From an uncultured Cyclobacteriaceae bacterium (lineage in GTDB: Bacteria > Bacteroidota > Bacteroidia > Cytophagales > Cyclobacteriaceae): a stretch of DNA of 64,000 nt. Position numbers and translations under genes: made by a program. The stretch lies in NCBI GenBank assembly GCA_943788235.1, contig CALSPM010000002.1, positions 310,001 to 374,000 of the forward strand. The letters are read 5' to 3'. Positions 8,376 through 18,118 of the stretch are shown here, in pieces (position 1 is the first letter of the stretch; every line of letters starts with the position of its first letter). The notes beneath the pieces were generated by a model. It was given only the letters and a program-made list of their open reading frames with translations. It had not been told where the DNA came from and ran no database searches.

Positions 8376-10268
8376 TTAATACAAAACTCTAAATCGAATA
8401 GTTTCATCAATTCCTTTTAATTCTTTTATGACTTCTTTATCATATTTTTTATCTATGTCTGTGATTACATAGCCAATATTTTCATTGGTTTTAAGATATT
8501 GCCCCACAATATTGAGCTTGCGATTGGCGAGTATATTATTAATTTTGGCAAGTACGCCGGCAGCATTCATATGAATATGAATAAACCTATGAGCTTCATG
8601 TAAAATAGGGAGAGCGATGTCAGGAAAACCAACCGTATTTGAAGTAGAGCCGGTATTGATGTAATCTATAATTCGTGAAGGGACAAAACTGGCTATGTTT
8701 TTTTGAGCTTCCAATGTGCTACCTCCAATGTGAGGCGTCAAAATGGTATTGGGTAGCCCTCGTAATTCAGAAATAAACTCCTCCTCGTTACTCATGGGTT
8801 CTTTTGGGAAAACATCTACTCCAGCACCTGCAACTTTCCCAGATTGGATCGCACTCTTTAAGGCATTATAATTTACCACATTACCACGACTTAAATTTAA
8901 GAAAATTACCCCTGACTTCATCAGATCAAATTGTGACACTCCAATAAGGTCATTGTTTTCTTGTCTACCGTCTACATGCACAGAAATGATATCAGATTGC
9001 ACCATCAATTCCTCTAAAGACTCACAGGGGCTCACATTTCCGAGCCCTAGTTTTTCTACAATGTCAAAATAGATGACTTTCATGCCCATAGACTCAGCAA
9101 CTATAGATAACTGTGAACCGATACTTCCATAACCAATAATACCCAACGTTTTTCCTCTAATTTCAAAGCTGTTCTGGGCAGATTTATTCCATTGACCTTG
9201 ATGCATTTTAGGAATTTTATCCACCAAATTTCGCATCAAAATAATAATTTCTGCCAATACCAATTCAACGACAGATCTTGTATTTGAATAGGGCGCATTG
9301 AAAACAGCAATTCCTTTATTCTGGGCTGATTTAATATCTATTTGATTCGTCCCAATGCAAAAAGCACCAATGGCAAGCAATCTTTTCGCATGGCTAAGTA
9401 CTTTTTTTGTGACTTGAGTTTTGGAGCGAATTCCAAGAATGGATACATCTTTAATCGCTCTGCAAAGATCGTTCTCAGACATTCCTGCATTGTGTACACT
9501 GACTTGATAACCTTCGGTGCGAAGTTTTGAAATGGCATTTTCATGGACATTCTCAAGTAACAAAACTTTGATTCTACTTTTCGGATAAGATAAGGCTCGT
9601 TCCATATTATTTTGATAAAAAACTTCGTCAAGATTGGGCGCTTCAAAGTCGGCATAACTGATAACTTTTTCTCTTTTTACATTTTCAGTAAAGGCATAAA
9701 AGGTTTTAGCAAATCCGGCTTCCTTGATCTCATAGTCCGTAAAGCCATCTCCCAAAACATGGACCTCGCCCTTTAATTTTAACTTTTCGATCTGCTTTGG
9801 CTTCCCCTTATTCGAAGAGAGTACATTTTTTTTGTTGAAACCAACAATATTTCCCTCTTCATCAAATACAAAATCATTGGCAAATACATTTTTCGCTTCA
9901 ATACCGTATTCTGCTACTACAGGTATAATAAATTCTTTAAAACCATTAGATAAGATATAAAATTGCTTGGCATTTTTTTTAATAAATCGTTTATTTCTCT
10001 TAAATGAATTCGAAATTTTATTCTTCAGCTCTCTTACCAAAGGCAGTAGGTGATCTTTATTGGCCTTGATGATGGAAATGCGTTCCTCCAAGGAATCCCT
10101 AAATGACAATTCCCCACTCATCCCTAAGTCAGTGACTTCCTTCACACGGTTGATAATAGCCTCTTTTTTAGGATTCCCTTCCAGGGCAATTTCAGCCAAA
10201 ATATCGAGTGCTTCTACTTTAGTGAATGTAGAGTCAAAATCTATGATAAAATGTTTTATGTTTTCCAA
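8376..10268 (-). CDS. serA: Fused phosphoserine phosphatase / phosphoglycerate dehydrogenase
   Basis: A 630-residue bifunctional protein. Residues 1 to about 210 form a HAD-family phosphatase of the SerB type: motif I DFDST at 11-14 region (FIIDFDSTF), motif II Ser107 in ILSNGF, and motif IV GDGFTD at 173-178. Residues about 232-550 form a D-3-phosphoglycerate dehydrogenase with the Rossmann loop GYGSIG (379-384) and the catalytic Arg461 (SRGNVV), Glu490 (DVFPKEP) and His513 (TPHIGGST). Residues about 560-630 are an ACT-like regulatory domain, probably for serine feedback. The protein would do the first and last steps of serine biosynthesis, with serC next to it doing the middle one. All catalytic residues I can check are present. 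Fusion seen directly; joint function inferred. Confidence 0.9.
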   Translation of the reverse strand: MENIKHFIIDFDSTFTKVEALDILAEIALEGNPKKEAIINRVKEVTDLGMSGELSFRDSLEERISIIKANKDHLLPLVRELKNKISNSFKRNKRFIKKNAKQFYILSNGFKEFIIPVVAEYGIEAKNVFANDFVFDEEGNIVGFNKKNVLSSNKGKPKQIEKLKLKGEVHVLGDGFTDYEIKEAGFAKTFYAFTENVKREKVISYADFEAPNLDEVFYQNNMERALSYPKSRIKVLLLENVHENAISKLRTEGYQVSVHNAGMSENDLCRAIKDVSILGIRSKTQVTKKVLSHAKRLLAIGAFCIGTNQIDIKSAQNKGIAVFNAPYSNTRSVVELVLAEIIILMRNLVDKIPKMHQGQWNKSAQNSFEIRGKTLGIIGYGSIGSQLSIVAESMGMKVIYFDIVEKLGLGNVSPCESLEELMVQSDIISVHVDGRQENNDLIGVSQFDLMKSGVIFLNLSRGNVVNYNALKSAIQSGKVAGAGVDVFPKEPMSNEEEFISELRGLPNTILTPHIGGSTLEAQKNIASFVPSRIIDYINTGSTSNTVGFPDIALPILHEAHRFIHIHMNAAGVLAKINNILANRKLNIVGQYLKTNENIGYVITDIDKKYDKEVIKELKGIDETIRFRVLY

Positions 10269-10345
10269 TTATGACTTTAGATGATTTTGAAATGCAATGT
10301 TAATACTTCATTCAGTTATTTTTTTATAACAATTACTTTATTTTT

Positions 10346-10501
10346 ATGGTCAACCTTCCCTACTTAAAACTTCAAGAGTTCCGGAGAATGAATAGCTCGA
10401 CATTCTTTATATTAAGAGAAAGTGAAGAAGAATTTCTCCTAGTGACTTATTTAGACCAAAGTCAAAAAAAGAGGATAATTCAGAACTTAATTACTGGATG
10501 A
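10346..10501 (+). CDS. Possible small protein, 51 residues
   Basis: An ATG frame encoding a charged peptide that starts MVNLPYLKLQEFRRMNSS and contains RESEEEFLLVTYLDQ, a protein-like composition with alternating hydrophobic and acidic residues. No family recognised and no clear ribosome-binding site. It could be a genuine mini-gene, a decayed gene end, or chance. Confidence 0.25.
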   Translation: MVNLPYLKLQEFRRMNSSTFFILRESEEEFLLVTYLDQSQKKRIIQNLITG

Positions 10502-10602
10502 GTTCAACCCATCCTTTATTTCAATGTTAACTGTTTTTCTAGACCTTTTAAAGACATCATACATTGATAATTGTAAATAATGTTAAAGAAGTAGAATAAG
10601 TT

Positions 10603-10692
10603 ATGTGGATCTTTGTAGGAATACTGTTGATTTTCGTCCTTTGCGGTTTGAAATCTATTATTAATTACGCAGTATGGTATCAACTCCACTAG
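10603..10692 (+). CDS. Possible small membrane peptide, 29 residues
   Basis: An ATG frame whose product is almost wholly one hydrophobic helix (WIFVGILLIFVLCGLKSI) followed by a short polar tail. Such peptides occur both as real small membrane proteins and by chance in AT-rich DNA. No recognised family. Confidence 0.2.
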   Translation: MWIFVGILLIFVLCGLKSIINYAVWYQLH

Positions 10693-11146
10693 TGATCATT
10701 CGATTGTTCTTAGATGGTGTTTGTTACAAATCTTATGTGGAAAAAGAAAATATAAAAATTTCAAGATTATTTCAAATTAAATCCTTCATTTTGAATTTCA
10801 GCAGGCATGAGAAAATAAAAGCTAAAAGCTTGGTGATGTGATGTATTGGCATTGAGACCCAATATGGGTGCTGTTGGTCAAGGTATATTGTTAATTCTGA
10901 CATCAAAAATTAAACGATATTTTTTGGTACTTGATAGAAGAATAAATCCATTGAAGATAAGTAGTTTTATCAAAAAATAAATGAACTGTAATTTACGATA
11001 GCTTGTTCAAAAAATCTGTTATTTAGAATCATTATAAATAATATTTTTGTTTTAAATGTATTACTGCTTAAAGTCTTGACTTTGAATGCATTACACCCAA
11101 TAGGGAATCGAGGTCTCATAAATCGAAAAATAAGAGGCCTTGCGGG

Positions 11147-11177
11147 TTTGATTTGCAAAAACCCAATATTAGATTTG
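11147..11177 (+). promoter_or_regulatory. Promoter of the ACIII-oxidase operon
   Basis: TTTG at 11147-11150, a 19-base spacer, then TAGATTTG at 11170-11177: a full match to the Bacteroidota sigma-A promoter (TTTG at -33, TAnnTTTG at -7). Transcription should begin near 11184, about 25 bases before the actA start codon. This is the best promoter match I saw in the window. Confidence 0.75.
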
Positions 11178-11208
11178 TAGTCAAATAAATTAGATCATTA
11201 AAAAATAG

Positions 11209-12483
11209 ATGTCTAAAAAATTTATACCCATCCAGGGTTTCAAACGAGCCGCCATTTTCTTTCTTGGAATTATTTTGGTGACAACTTCCTTCAGTCAAGA
11301 AGACGCAATCGATCCGGCGATCATAGCTTCAGGTGAAAAATTATACAACGCTAACTGTACTCAATGTCACGCCATCAACGAAGTGGTGATTGGCCCAGCG
11401 CTTAAAGGGATTGAAGAGCGTCGTGAGAGACCTTGGCTTATAAGTTGGATAAAGAATTCTCAAAAAGTAATTGAAAGTGGGGACGAATACGCTGTTGCGT
11501 TGTACGAAAAGTACAAAAAAGTAGCTATGCCCGCTTATCCATTCACGGATGCAGAGATCATTTCCGTTTTAGAATATATCGATGTTGCTTCTAAGGTAGT
11601 TCCTCAGGTTGCTGCCGTGGCTGCGGCCGGAGAAGATAATGGTGCAGAAGGGAGCAACGAAGGCATGTCAAATACTTTCATGTATGCTATACTCATTGTG
11701 TTTATTTTCGTTTTGGGTCTTATCTTGGTGGTTTTGGGTTTGATCATCTCACTTTTGACCAAATACATAGGCACAATTAATGAGGTATCCCGGGAAGATC
11801 AAGAGTTAATCGTTGATCAAGAAGTCGATGTCTTCGCTTTTGTTAAGTCCAACACGATTCTAGGAATGATTATTTTCATTTTTGTTGCTGTTGGATTGAA
11901 GACAGGGATCGATGGTCTTTTTACAATAGGAGTTCAACAGGGGTATATGCCTACTCAACCCATTGCCTACTCACATGAGCTTCATGCGGGGCAGTACGAA
12001 ATTGATTGTAATTATTGTCATACAGGTGTTCGAAAAAGTAAATCAGCAAACATACCTTCAGCAAATATTTGTATGAATTGTCATGTAGCTATAAAAACGG
12101 AAAGTAAGGAGATACAAAAAATCTATGCAGCTATAGATTATGATCCAGAGACCGGAGAGTATGGTGAGGATATACAACCTATAGAATGGGTTAGAGTGCA
12201 TAATTTACCTGACTTAGCCTATTTTAACCACTCTCAGCACGTCAAAGTAGGTGGGCTAGAATGTGAGACGTGTCATGGTCCCATCAAAGAGATGGAGGTA
12301 GTTTATCAATATTCTAACCTGACTATGGGTTGGTGTATCAATTGTCATCGTGAGACCAATGTAAAATCAAAGGGCAATGATTATTACACCAATTTGGTAG
12401 AATTACACAACGAAAAGAATGCAAAAGAACCGATGAAAGTAGAAGATATTGGTGGTCTTGAATGTTCTAAATGTCATTATTAA
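11209..12483 (+). CDS. actA: ACIII subunit ActA, multiheme cytochrome c
   Basis: Subunit of alternative complex III, the quinol:electron-acceptor oxidoreductase that replaces cytochrome bc1. The 424-residue protein has a signal peptide, a monoheme class I cytochrome domain (CTQCH at 50-54), two hydrophobic segments (about 156-183 and 215-232), and a C-terminal pentaheme region with CNYCH (267), CMNCH (288), CETCH (352), CINCH (376) and CSKCH (419-423). That makes six heme sites: the five expected of ActA plus an extra N-terminal heme domain. It heads the operon; actB follows 24 bases later. Hemes face the periplasm and accept electrons from the ActB iron-sulfur clusters. Confidence 0.93.
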   Translation: MSKKFIPIQGFKRAAIFFLGIILVTTSFSQEDAIDPAIIASGEKLYNANCTQCHAINEVVIGPALKGIEERRERPWLISWIKNSQKVIESGDEYAVALYEKYKKVAMPAYPFTDAEIISVLEYIDVASKVVPQVAAVAAAGEDNGAEGSNEGMSNTFMYAILIVFIFVLGLILVVLGLIISLLTKYIGTINEVSREDQELIVDQEVDVFAFVKSNTILGMIIFIFVAVGLKTGIDGLFTIGVQQGYMPTQPIAYSHELHAGQYEIDCNYCHTGVRKSKSANIPSANICMNCHVAIKTESKEIQKIYAAIDYDPETGEYGEDIQPIEWVRVHNLPDLAYFNHSQHVKVGGLECETCHGPIKEMEVVYQYSNLTMGWCINCHRETNVKSKGNDYYTNLVELHNEKNAKEPMKVEDIGGLECSKCHY

Positions 12484-12507
12484 TACACAGCGTAGGAAAC
12501 AGCTAAA

Positions 12508-15500
12508 ATGAAAGAAACAAAAAAATACTGGAAAGGACTGGAGCAGCTTCAGAAGACCCCAGGATTTGAGAAATACGCTAACAAGGAGTTCGCACAAGAG
12601 TTACCCCTAGGTGATAGTGATGGAGAAACATCTCGCCGAGATTTTTTGAAGGTAATGGGTTTTGGAGTTGCTGCTGCATCCTTAGCAGCCTGTGAAACAC
12701 CCATTAATAAGGCGATACCTTACGTCAAAAAACCAGTTAATGTAGACCCAACCATTGCTGATTATTTTGCATCTACATATAGCTTAGGTAGTGATCAGAC
12801 CAGTGTTGTTGTAAAAACAAGAGAAGGCAGGCCCATTAAAATTGAAGGAAACAAATTGTCTTCAGTTACGGGAGGGGGTACAAGTGCACAAATTGAAGCA
12901 TCTGTTCTCTCCTTGTACGACCAAGAAAGATTAAAAGGTCCGGCTGCTAAAGGTAAAGAAGTGTCCTGGGAAGAATTAGATGCCAAAATCAAAAGTGAAT
13001 TGGCGATTGCTTCTGGACCCATTTATTTGGTTACTAACAGTTTATCAAGTCCATCGACCAAAAAGGTGATCGAAGGATTCAAAAACAAGTATGCCTCGCT
13101 TACCCATGTGACCTACGATCAAAATTCAGTGAGTGGTCAATTAGACGCTAACCTCGCTGTATTCGGTAAACGTGCATTACCTTCCTATGATTATTCAAAA
13201 GCCAAAACTATTGTCTCTTTTGGATATGATTTCTTGGGTACGGGAGCGAATACTCCGCTTGCCAATAAGCAATTTGCTGAAAGCAGAAGATTATCTGCAT
13301 CTAAAAAGGAGATGTCCCGGTTGTATTCATTTGAAAGTGTTTTATCGCTCACCGGGGCCAATGCTGATTACAGGTCGCCTATTAGAGCTTCAGAACAAGG
13401 AGCTTACATTGCAAGTCTCTACAACGTTATAGCAAAAGAAACAGGAGGTCAGGTTATCGATGGTTTACCTTCGATTGACAACCAAATCTTATCAAAAGCG
13501 GCAAGCGACTTATTACATGCTAAGGAATATTCCATTGTGTTATCTGGTTCCAATGATGTAAGTATCCAAATGTTCGTCAATGCAATCAATGTAATGTTAG
13601 GAAATATTGGAGCGACCATTGATTTTGGGAGACATCAAAATATCAGATCAGGTGATGATAAAGCCTTTGGCCAGTTCGTAAAGCAATTGTCTTCCGCTGG
13701 AGGAGTGATATTCTATAATTGTAATCCTGTTTACGATCATCCACTGGGATCTAAGATAGCAGCTTCGCTAAAAAATATAAGTTTTTCATTGGCTACTACA
13801 GATAGAATGGATGAAACCAATTCTTTGGTCTCATATTTAGCACCTGATCATCATTATTTGGAGTCTTGGAATGATTTTGAGCCCGTTCATGGTAAATATA
13901 GTCTTTCACAACCGGCGATTTCTAATCTATTCAATACGAGACAAGCTCAGGACAGTTTGCTCTCATGGGCAAATATGGAGGTCAACTATTATGACTTTTT
14001 AAGAATGAATTGGGCTGAAAACATAGCTTCTCTCAGTAAAAAATCTATACTTGATTTTGATGCCTTTTGGGAGGAATGCCTCCATGATGGGGTTTTTGAA
14101 CCAGAAACGGTAGCTACTGATGAGTTTGATGCTGATTTGTCAGGACTTGGAAAAGCGGCCTTTAACATTACTAAACCAAGTTCCTTTCTAGAATTAGTCA
14201 TTTTTGAAAATGGTACGGTAGGAAATGGAATTCAATCTAATAACCCTTGGTTGCAAGAAATGTCAGACCCTATCACCAAAGCTTGTTGGGATAATTATTT
14301 GACAGTTTCTCCAAAGCAAGTAGAAGAATGGGGCATCGAGTTGGGTGACATGACTACTCAAATGGTCAACTTAACCGTTGACGGTCAAAGTTTGAAGTTA
14401 CCCGTTTTACCTCAACCAGGCCAAAAATACGGTACTGTAGGTTTAGCTATTGGATATGGCCGATCCGTTGCGGGCAGGGTGGGTAATCAAGTAGGTTTCA
14501 ATGCCTATCCCATGATCAATGTTGATGATGGAGGTCAGCTTGATTTTAATATATATGCAAACGTGACCGTTGAACCAACTGACGAAGCGTATGCTATAGC
14601 CCAGACCCAAACGCACCATACATTCATGGGAAGGGGAAATGTGATTCAAGAGGCCACCTTATCTGAGTATCAAAAAGATCCCCAAGCTGGCAGACACATG
14701 CCCAAAATTGCGACTTCAGAAGGTTTCAAGAAGCCTACGGCGGTTTCCTTGTGGAAGGGCCATCAGTACGCCAATCACCATTGGGGGTTGATGATTGATT
14801 TAAATTCTTGTACGGGGTGTGGTACTTGCTCAATTTCATGTCAAACAGAGAATAACATTTCTGTGATAGGAAAGAAGGAGGTGCTTAACAGGCGTGACAT
14901 GGCTTGGATCAGAATTGACAGATATTATTCAAGTGATAGCAATGGCGATAGCTATGCCGACATGGAAATAGCTGCTGAAAATCCAGAAGTTACGTTTCAG
15001 CCGATGATGTGTCAGCATTGCAATAATGCTTCTTGTGAGACAGTTTGTCCGGTAGCAGCGACTACCCATAGCTCTGAGGGACTGAATCAAATGACTTACA
15101 ATCGTTGTATCGGGACCAGATATTGTGCGAATAACTGTCCTTACAAAGTAAGAAGGTTCAATTGGTTTAAATTTCACGATAACGAGCAGTTTGGAGACAA
15201 TCTTGCGATGAACAATGATTTAGGCAAAATGGTGCTTAACCCTGACGTAACTGTACGCTCAAGAGGGGTCATAGAAAAATGTTCGTTTTGTGTACAACGC
15301 ATCCAATCTGGAAAGCTGGAAGCTAAAAAAGAAGGAAGAAGGCCAGTAGATGGAGAAATCACGACTGCGTGCGCTTCATCATGCCCATCTGAAGCTTTAG
15401 TCTTTGGAGATATGAAAGACCCTAAATCTAGAATATCCAAAATGCTTCAAATTAGATCAATGGAAAAAGGTGTTGAAGCTCAAGAGCCGAGAGCGTATCA

Positions 15501-15597
15501 CGTACTAGAAGAATTAAGAGAAATGCCAAATGTTTGGTATTTGACGAAGATCAGAAATAAAAATGAAAAGACGGAAGCAGCGAACGCTCACTCTTAA
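12508..15597 (+). CDS. actB: ACIII subunit ActB, molybdopterin-like plus iron-sulfur protein
   Basis: Large 1029-residue periplasmic subunit of ACIII. A twin-arginine motif SRRDFLK at residues 42-48 is followed by a hydrophobic stretch and a lipobox-like LAAC (59-62), so it is probably exported by Tat and lipid-anchored. Residues about 70-750 form the molybdopterin-oxidoreductase-like domain, which in known ActB holds no cofactor. The C-terminal ferredoxin-like domain begins with CTGCGTCSISC at residue 768 and continues with CQHCNNASCETVCP, CIGTRYCANNCP and CSFCVQRI...CASSCP, enough cysteines for four clusters. It passes electrons from quinol oxidation to the ActA/ActE hemes. Confidence 0.95.
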   Translation: MKETKKYWKGLEQLQKTPGFEKYANKEFAQELPLGDSDGETSRRDFLKVMGFGVAAASLAACETPINKAIPYVKKPVNVDPTIADYFASTYSLGSDQTSVVVKTREGRPIKIEGNKLSSVTGGGTSAQIEASVLSLYDQERLKGPAAKGKEVSWEELDAKIKSELAIASGPIYLVTNSLSSPSTKKVIEGFKNKYASLTHVTYDQNSVSGQLDANLAVFGKRALPSYDYSKAKTIVSFGYDFLGTGANTPLANKQFAESRRLSASKKEMSRLYSFESVLSLTGANADYRSPIRASEQGAYIASLYNVIAKETGGQVIDGLPSIDNQILSKAASDLLHAKEYSIVLSGSNDVSIQMFVNAINVMLGNIGATIDFGRHQNIRSGDDKAFGQFVKQLSSAGGVIFYNCNPVYDHPLGSKIAASLKNISFSLATTDRMDETNSLVSYLAPDHHYLESWNDFEPVHGKYSLSQPAISNLFNTRQAQDSLLSWANMEVNYYDFLRMNWAENIASLSKKSILDFDAFWEECLHDGVFEPETVATDEFDADLSGLGKAAFNITKPSSFLELVIFENGTVGNGIQSNNPWLQEMSDPITKACWDNYLTVSPKQVEEWGIELGDMTTQMVNLTVDGQSLKLPVLPQPGQKYGTVGLAIGYGRSVAGRVGNQVGFNAYPMINVDDGGQLDFNIYANVTVEPTDEAYAIAQTQTHHTFMGRGNVIQEATLSEYQKDPQAGRHMPKIATSEGFKKPTAVSLWKGHQYANHHWGLMIDLNSCTGCGTCSISCQTENNISVIGKKEVLNRRDMAWIRIDRYYSSDSNGDSYADMEIAAENPEVTFQPMMCQHCNNASCETVCPVAATTHSSEGLNQMTYNRCIGTRYCANNCPYKVRRFNWFKFHDNEQFGDNLAMNNDLGKMVLNPDVTVRSRGVIEKCSFCVQRIQSGKLEAKKEGRRPVDGEITTACASSCPSEALVFGDMKDPKSRISKMLQIRSMEKGVEAQEPRAYHVLEELREMPNVWYLTKIRNKNEKTEAANAHS

Positions 15598-15607
15598 AGA
15601 TTAGAAT

Positions 15608-16972
15608 ATGAGTTCAGAATCAGTAATTAGAGAACCTTTAATAACAGGTGGAAAAACAGTCCACGATGTCACCGAAGATATTTCTAGACGCGTAGAGGAG
15701 AAGCCAACTAAATTATGGATGTTGGCTATGACCATTTCTCTGGGTCTACTTGCGATCGGTGCTTACACTGTATTTTTACTTCTATGGCATGGTGTGGGCA
15801 TGTGGGGTCTCAATAAAACCGTTGGTTGGGCTTGGGATATTACCAACTTTGTTTGGTGGGTAGGTATTGGTCACGCCGGTACGTTAATATCAGCTATTTT
15901 ATTGTTGTTCAGACAACGTTGGAGGATGTCCATCAACAGGGCTGCTGAGGCGATGACAATTTTTGCAGTTATATGTGCTTTGCAATTTCCTATTTTACAT
16001 ACGGGAAGACCTTGGTTAGCCATTTATTGGATGTTTCCTTTACCCAATACGTTTGGATCACTTTGGGTTAATTTTAACTCTCCACTCTTGTGGGATGTAT
16101 TTGCTATTTCCACTTACTTTTTGGTGTCATTGATATTTTGGTATATCGGTTTGATTCCAGATTTTGCAACAATAAGGGATCGTGCTAGAAATAAAATTTC
16201 CAAATCTATATATGGAGCACTAAGCTTTGGTTGGGATGGCGCGGCAAAGACTTGGAGTAGGTATGAGACGGTCGCATTGGTATTGGCAGGCTTAGCCACG
16301 CCATTGGTACTTTCAGTCCACACCATTGTCTCTATGGATTTTGCAACCTCGGTCATTCCTGGTTGGCATACAACGATATTTCCTCCCTATTTTGTGGCAG
16401 GTGCTATATTTTCTGGATTCGCAATGGTTTTGACCCTCATGATTGTAACGAGAAAGGTTTATAAGCTCGAGGACTACATTACCATACAACATCTTGAAAT
16501 GATGAATATTGTAATTATCATCACTGGATCAATTGTGGGCGTGGCTTATTTAACGGAGTTATTTATTGCTTGGTATTCAGGAGTAGAGGCAGAACAATAT
16601 GCATTTTTAAATCGAGCGACGGGACCTTATTGGTGGGCATACGCTGCGATGATGACTTGTAATGTAGTTTCGCCTCAATTATTTTGGTTCAAGAGAATCA
16701 GGACAAACATAGCTGCCACTTTTGTGCTGTCAATCGTTGTGAACATTGGTATGTGGTTTGAGCGATTTGTTATTATCGTTACTTCATTGCATCGAGATTT
16801 TCTACCCTCTAGTTGGGCCATGTTTTATCCAACTTTTGTAGATGTGGGAGTGTATGTATTTACGTTTGGGTTATTTTTTACTTGTTTCTTTTTGTTTGCG
16901 AAGTTCTTTCCCGTGATCAATATGGCTGAAGTAAAGAGTATTATAAAGACAACAGGAGAAAAAGCTAAGTGA
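15608..16972 (+). CDS. actC: ACIII subunit ActC, NrfD-like quinol-binding membrane protein
   Basis: A 454-residue polytopic membrane protein of the NrfD/PsrC family, one of the two membrane subunits thought to bind menaquinol in ACIII. About ten hydrophobic helices are visible, beginning with [19 protein letters not shown]; the helix region [21 protein letters not shown] carries the His characteristic of this family. It starts 10 bases after actB and its stop codon shares a base with the actD start. Confidence 0.94.
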   Translation: MSSESVIREPLITGGKTVHDVTEDISRRVEEKPTKLWMLAMTISLGLLAIGAYTVFLLLWHGVGMWGLNKTVGWAWDITNFVWWVGIGHAGTLISAILLLFRQRWRMSINRAAEAMTIFAVICALQFPILHTGRPWLAIYWMFPLPNTFGSLWVNFNSPLLWDVFAISTYFLVSLIFWYIGLIPDFATIRDRARNKISKSIYGALSFGWDGAAKTWSRYETVALVLAGLATPLVLSVHTIVSMDFATSVIPGWHTTIFPPYFVAGAIFSGFAMVLTLMIVTRKVYKLEDYITIQHLEMMNIVIIITGSIVGVAYLTELFIAWYSGVEAEQYAFLNRATGPYWWAYAAMMTCNVVSPQLFWFKRIRTNIAATFVLSIVVNIGMWFERFVIIVTSLHRDFLPSSWAMFYPTFVDVGVYVFTFGLFFTCFFLFAKFFPVINMAEVKSIIKTTGEKAK

Positions 16973-17502
16973 TGTCAAATACAAAATTTATTTTAGGTGT
17001 TTACGAGGATGAAGACATTCTTTTAAATGCAATAACAAATATTAGAACTGCTGGAGTCAAAATACATGAAGTTTACAGTCCTTTTCCTGTGCATGGTATT
17101 GACGATGTTTTGGGATATAAACGATCTAAATTATCCATCGTCGCTTTCTTATTTGGTGTTTTAGGGACGTCCTTGGCACTAATAATGCAAATAGGTATGA
17201 TGGGTGTAGATTGGCCGATGATTATAGGAGGTAAAGACTTTATTCCTTACCCATCATTTGTACCAGTAATATTTGAGTTAACTGTTTTATTAGCGGCTTA
17301 TGGAATGTGTTTTACTTTCTTCATAGTGAGTGACTTAAAGCCTTGGGCGAAACCAAGAATTTTTGATCTAAGAATTACAGATGATAAGCATGTCATGGCC
17401 ATTGATTTAGATCAAAACAAAATCGATGTTGCTAAAATTGATAAAATTTTGAAAGATAATGGCGCAAGCGAAGTAAATCAGAAAACCTTTGATGAGGCTT
17501 AA
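16972..17502 (+). CDS. actD: ACIII subunit ActD (DUF3341)
   Basis: A 176-residue membrane subunit of ACIII with two transmembrane helices (about residues 57-80 and 98-121) and the family's polar N-terminal part (ILGVYEDEDILLNAI, YSPFPVHGID) and C-terminal part. The ATG at 16972 overlaps the actC stop (TGATG); a GTG one codon earlier is also possible. No cofactor motif is visible, as usual for this subunit. Confidence 0.92.
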   Translation: MSNTKFILGVYEDEDILLNAITNIRTAGVKIHEVYSPFPVHGIDDVLGYKRSKLSIVAFLFGVLGTSLALIMQIGMMGVDWPMIIGGKDFIPYPSFVPVIFELTVLLAAYGMCFTFFIVSDLKPWAKPRIFDLRITDDKHVMAIDLDQNKIDVAKIDKILKDNGASEVNQKTFDEA

Positions 17503-17503
17503 A

Positions 17504-18112
17504 ATGAAAATAAACTCTATTTATACAACCATCATAGCGCTGTTCATGTTTTCGTGTGCAGCTGGACCCGATAATCCCGGTGTTGAATTCTCCCCGCAGA
17601 TGTATCATTCCACCCCTTATGAACCTTTAAGTCAGATAGTTGATAAAGAAGCGGGAAGGTGGGTAAGTTCAAACGGGGAAGATGTTCCTGCCGAATTCTA
17701 TAATTCTAACCCCTACAATGCGTTTAATATGACCATGAGGGAACCGGTAAAAGGCACGGTTAAAAGAGGTCAGTATCTAACCCCTACATTTGCTCCCGAT
17801 GACTACTTGGCCGCTGATTTGCTATTAGAGAATCCGTTAGATTCGACCAAAGTGATAATCGCAGATGGCAAAGCTTTGTATACGCGCTTTTGTAGCCATT
17901 GTCATGGTGCCAAAGGTATGGGTGATGGTAAAGTGGGTAAGGTGTATAAGGGGGTTACTGCCTATACCTCTGCCTCAGTAGTAAACAAAGGAACGGGTCA
18001 TATTTACCAAGTCATTACTCATGGCAAAGGAAGAATGGGTTCGCATGCTTCTCAAATAAGTCCAGAGGAGCGTTGGAAGATCGCTATGTATGTTAAAGTT
18101 TTACAGCAATAA
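17504..18112 (+). CDS. actE: ACIII subunit ActE, monoheme cytochrome c lipoprotein
   Basis: A 202-residue lipoprotein: short hydrophobic leader with a lipobox ending MFSCAAG, then a globular part with a single CSHCH heme site followed by GAKGMGDGKVG, typical of class I cytochrome c, and a methionine-containing loop (GRMGSHASQ) that probably supplies the second heme ligand. It is expected to hand electrons to the oxidase. The ATG at 17504 lies one base after actD; an upstream in-frame ATG at 17489 would overlap actD and delay the leader. Confidence 0.93.
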   Translation: MKINSIYTTIIALFMFSCAAGPDNPGVEFSPQMYHSTPYEPLSQIVDKEAGRWVSSNGEDVPAEFYNSNPYNAFNMTMREPVKGTVKRGQYLTPTFAPDDYLAADLLLENPLDSTKVIIADGKALYTRFCSHCHGAKGMGDGKVGKVYKGVTAYTSASVVNKGTGHIYQVITHGKGRMGSHASQISPEERWKIAMYVKVLQQ

Positions 18113-18118
18113 ATTCGC

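Larger units (their letters stand above)
10269..11146. other. Long intergenic stretch without a convincing gene
   Basis: About 880 bases between the divergent serBA gene and the respiratory operon. Stop codons are frequent in all frames. It holds two short plus-strand frames (10346-10501 and 10603-10692), listed separately at low confidence, and AT-rich sequence without a clear hairpin. I recognised no protein remnant, tRNA or repeat. The length is unusual in this otherwise densely packed window, so a small RNA, a decayed gene or a regulatory region of the ACIII operon are all possible. Confidence 0.6.

Noticed and set aside
10970-11298. Minus-strand frames before and across the actA start
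   Set aside because: They overlap the clear ACIII promoter and the actA leader, and their products look like random AT-rich translation.
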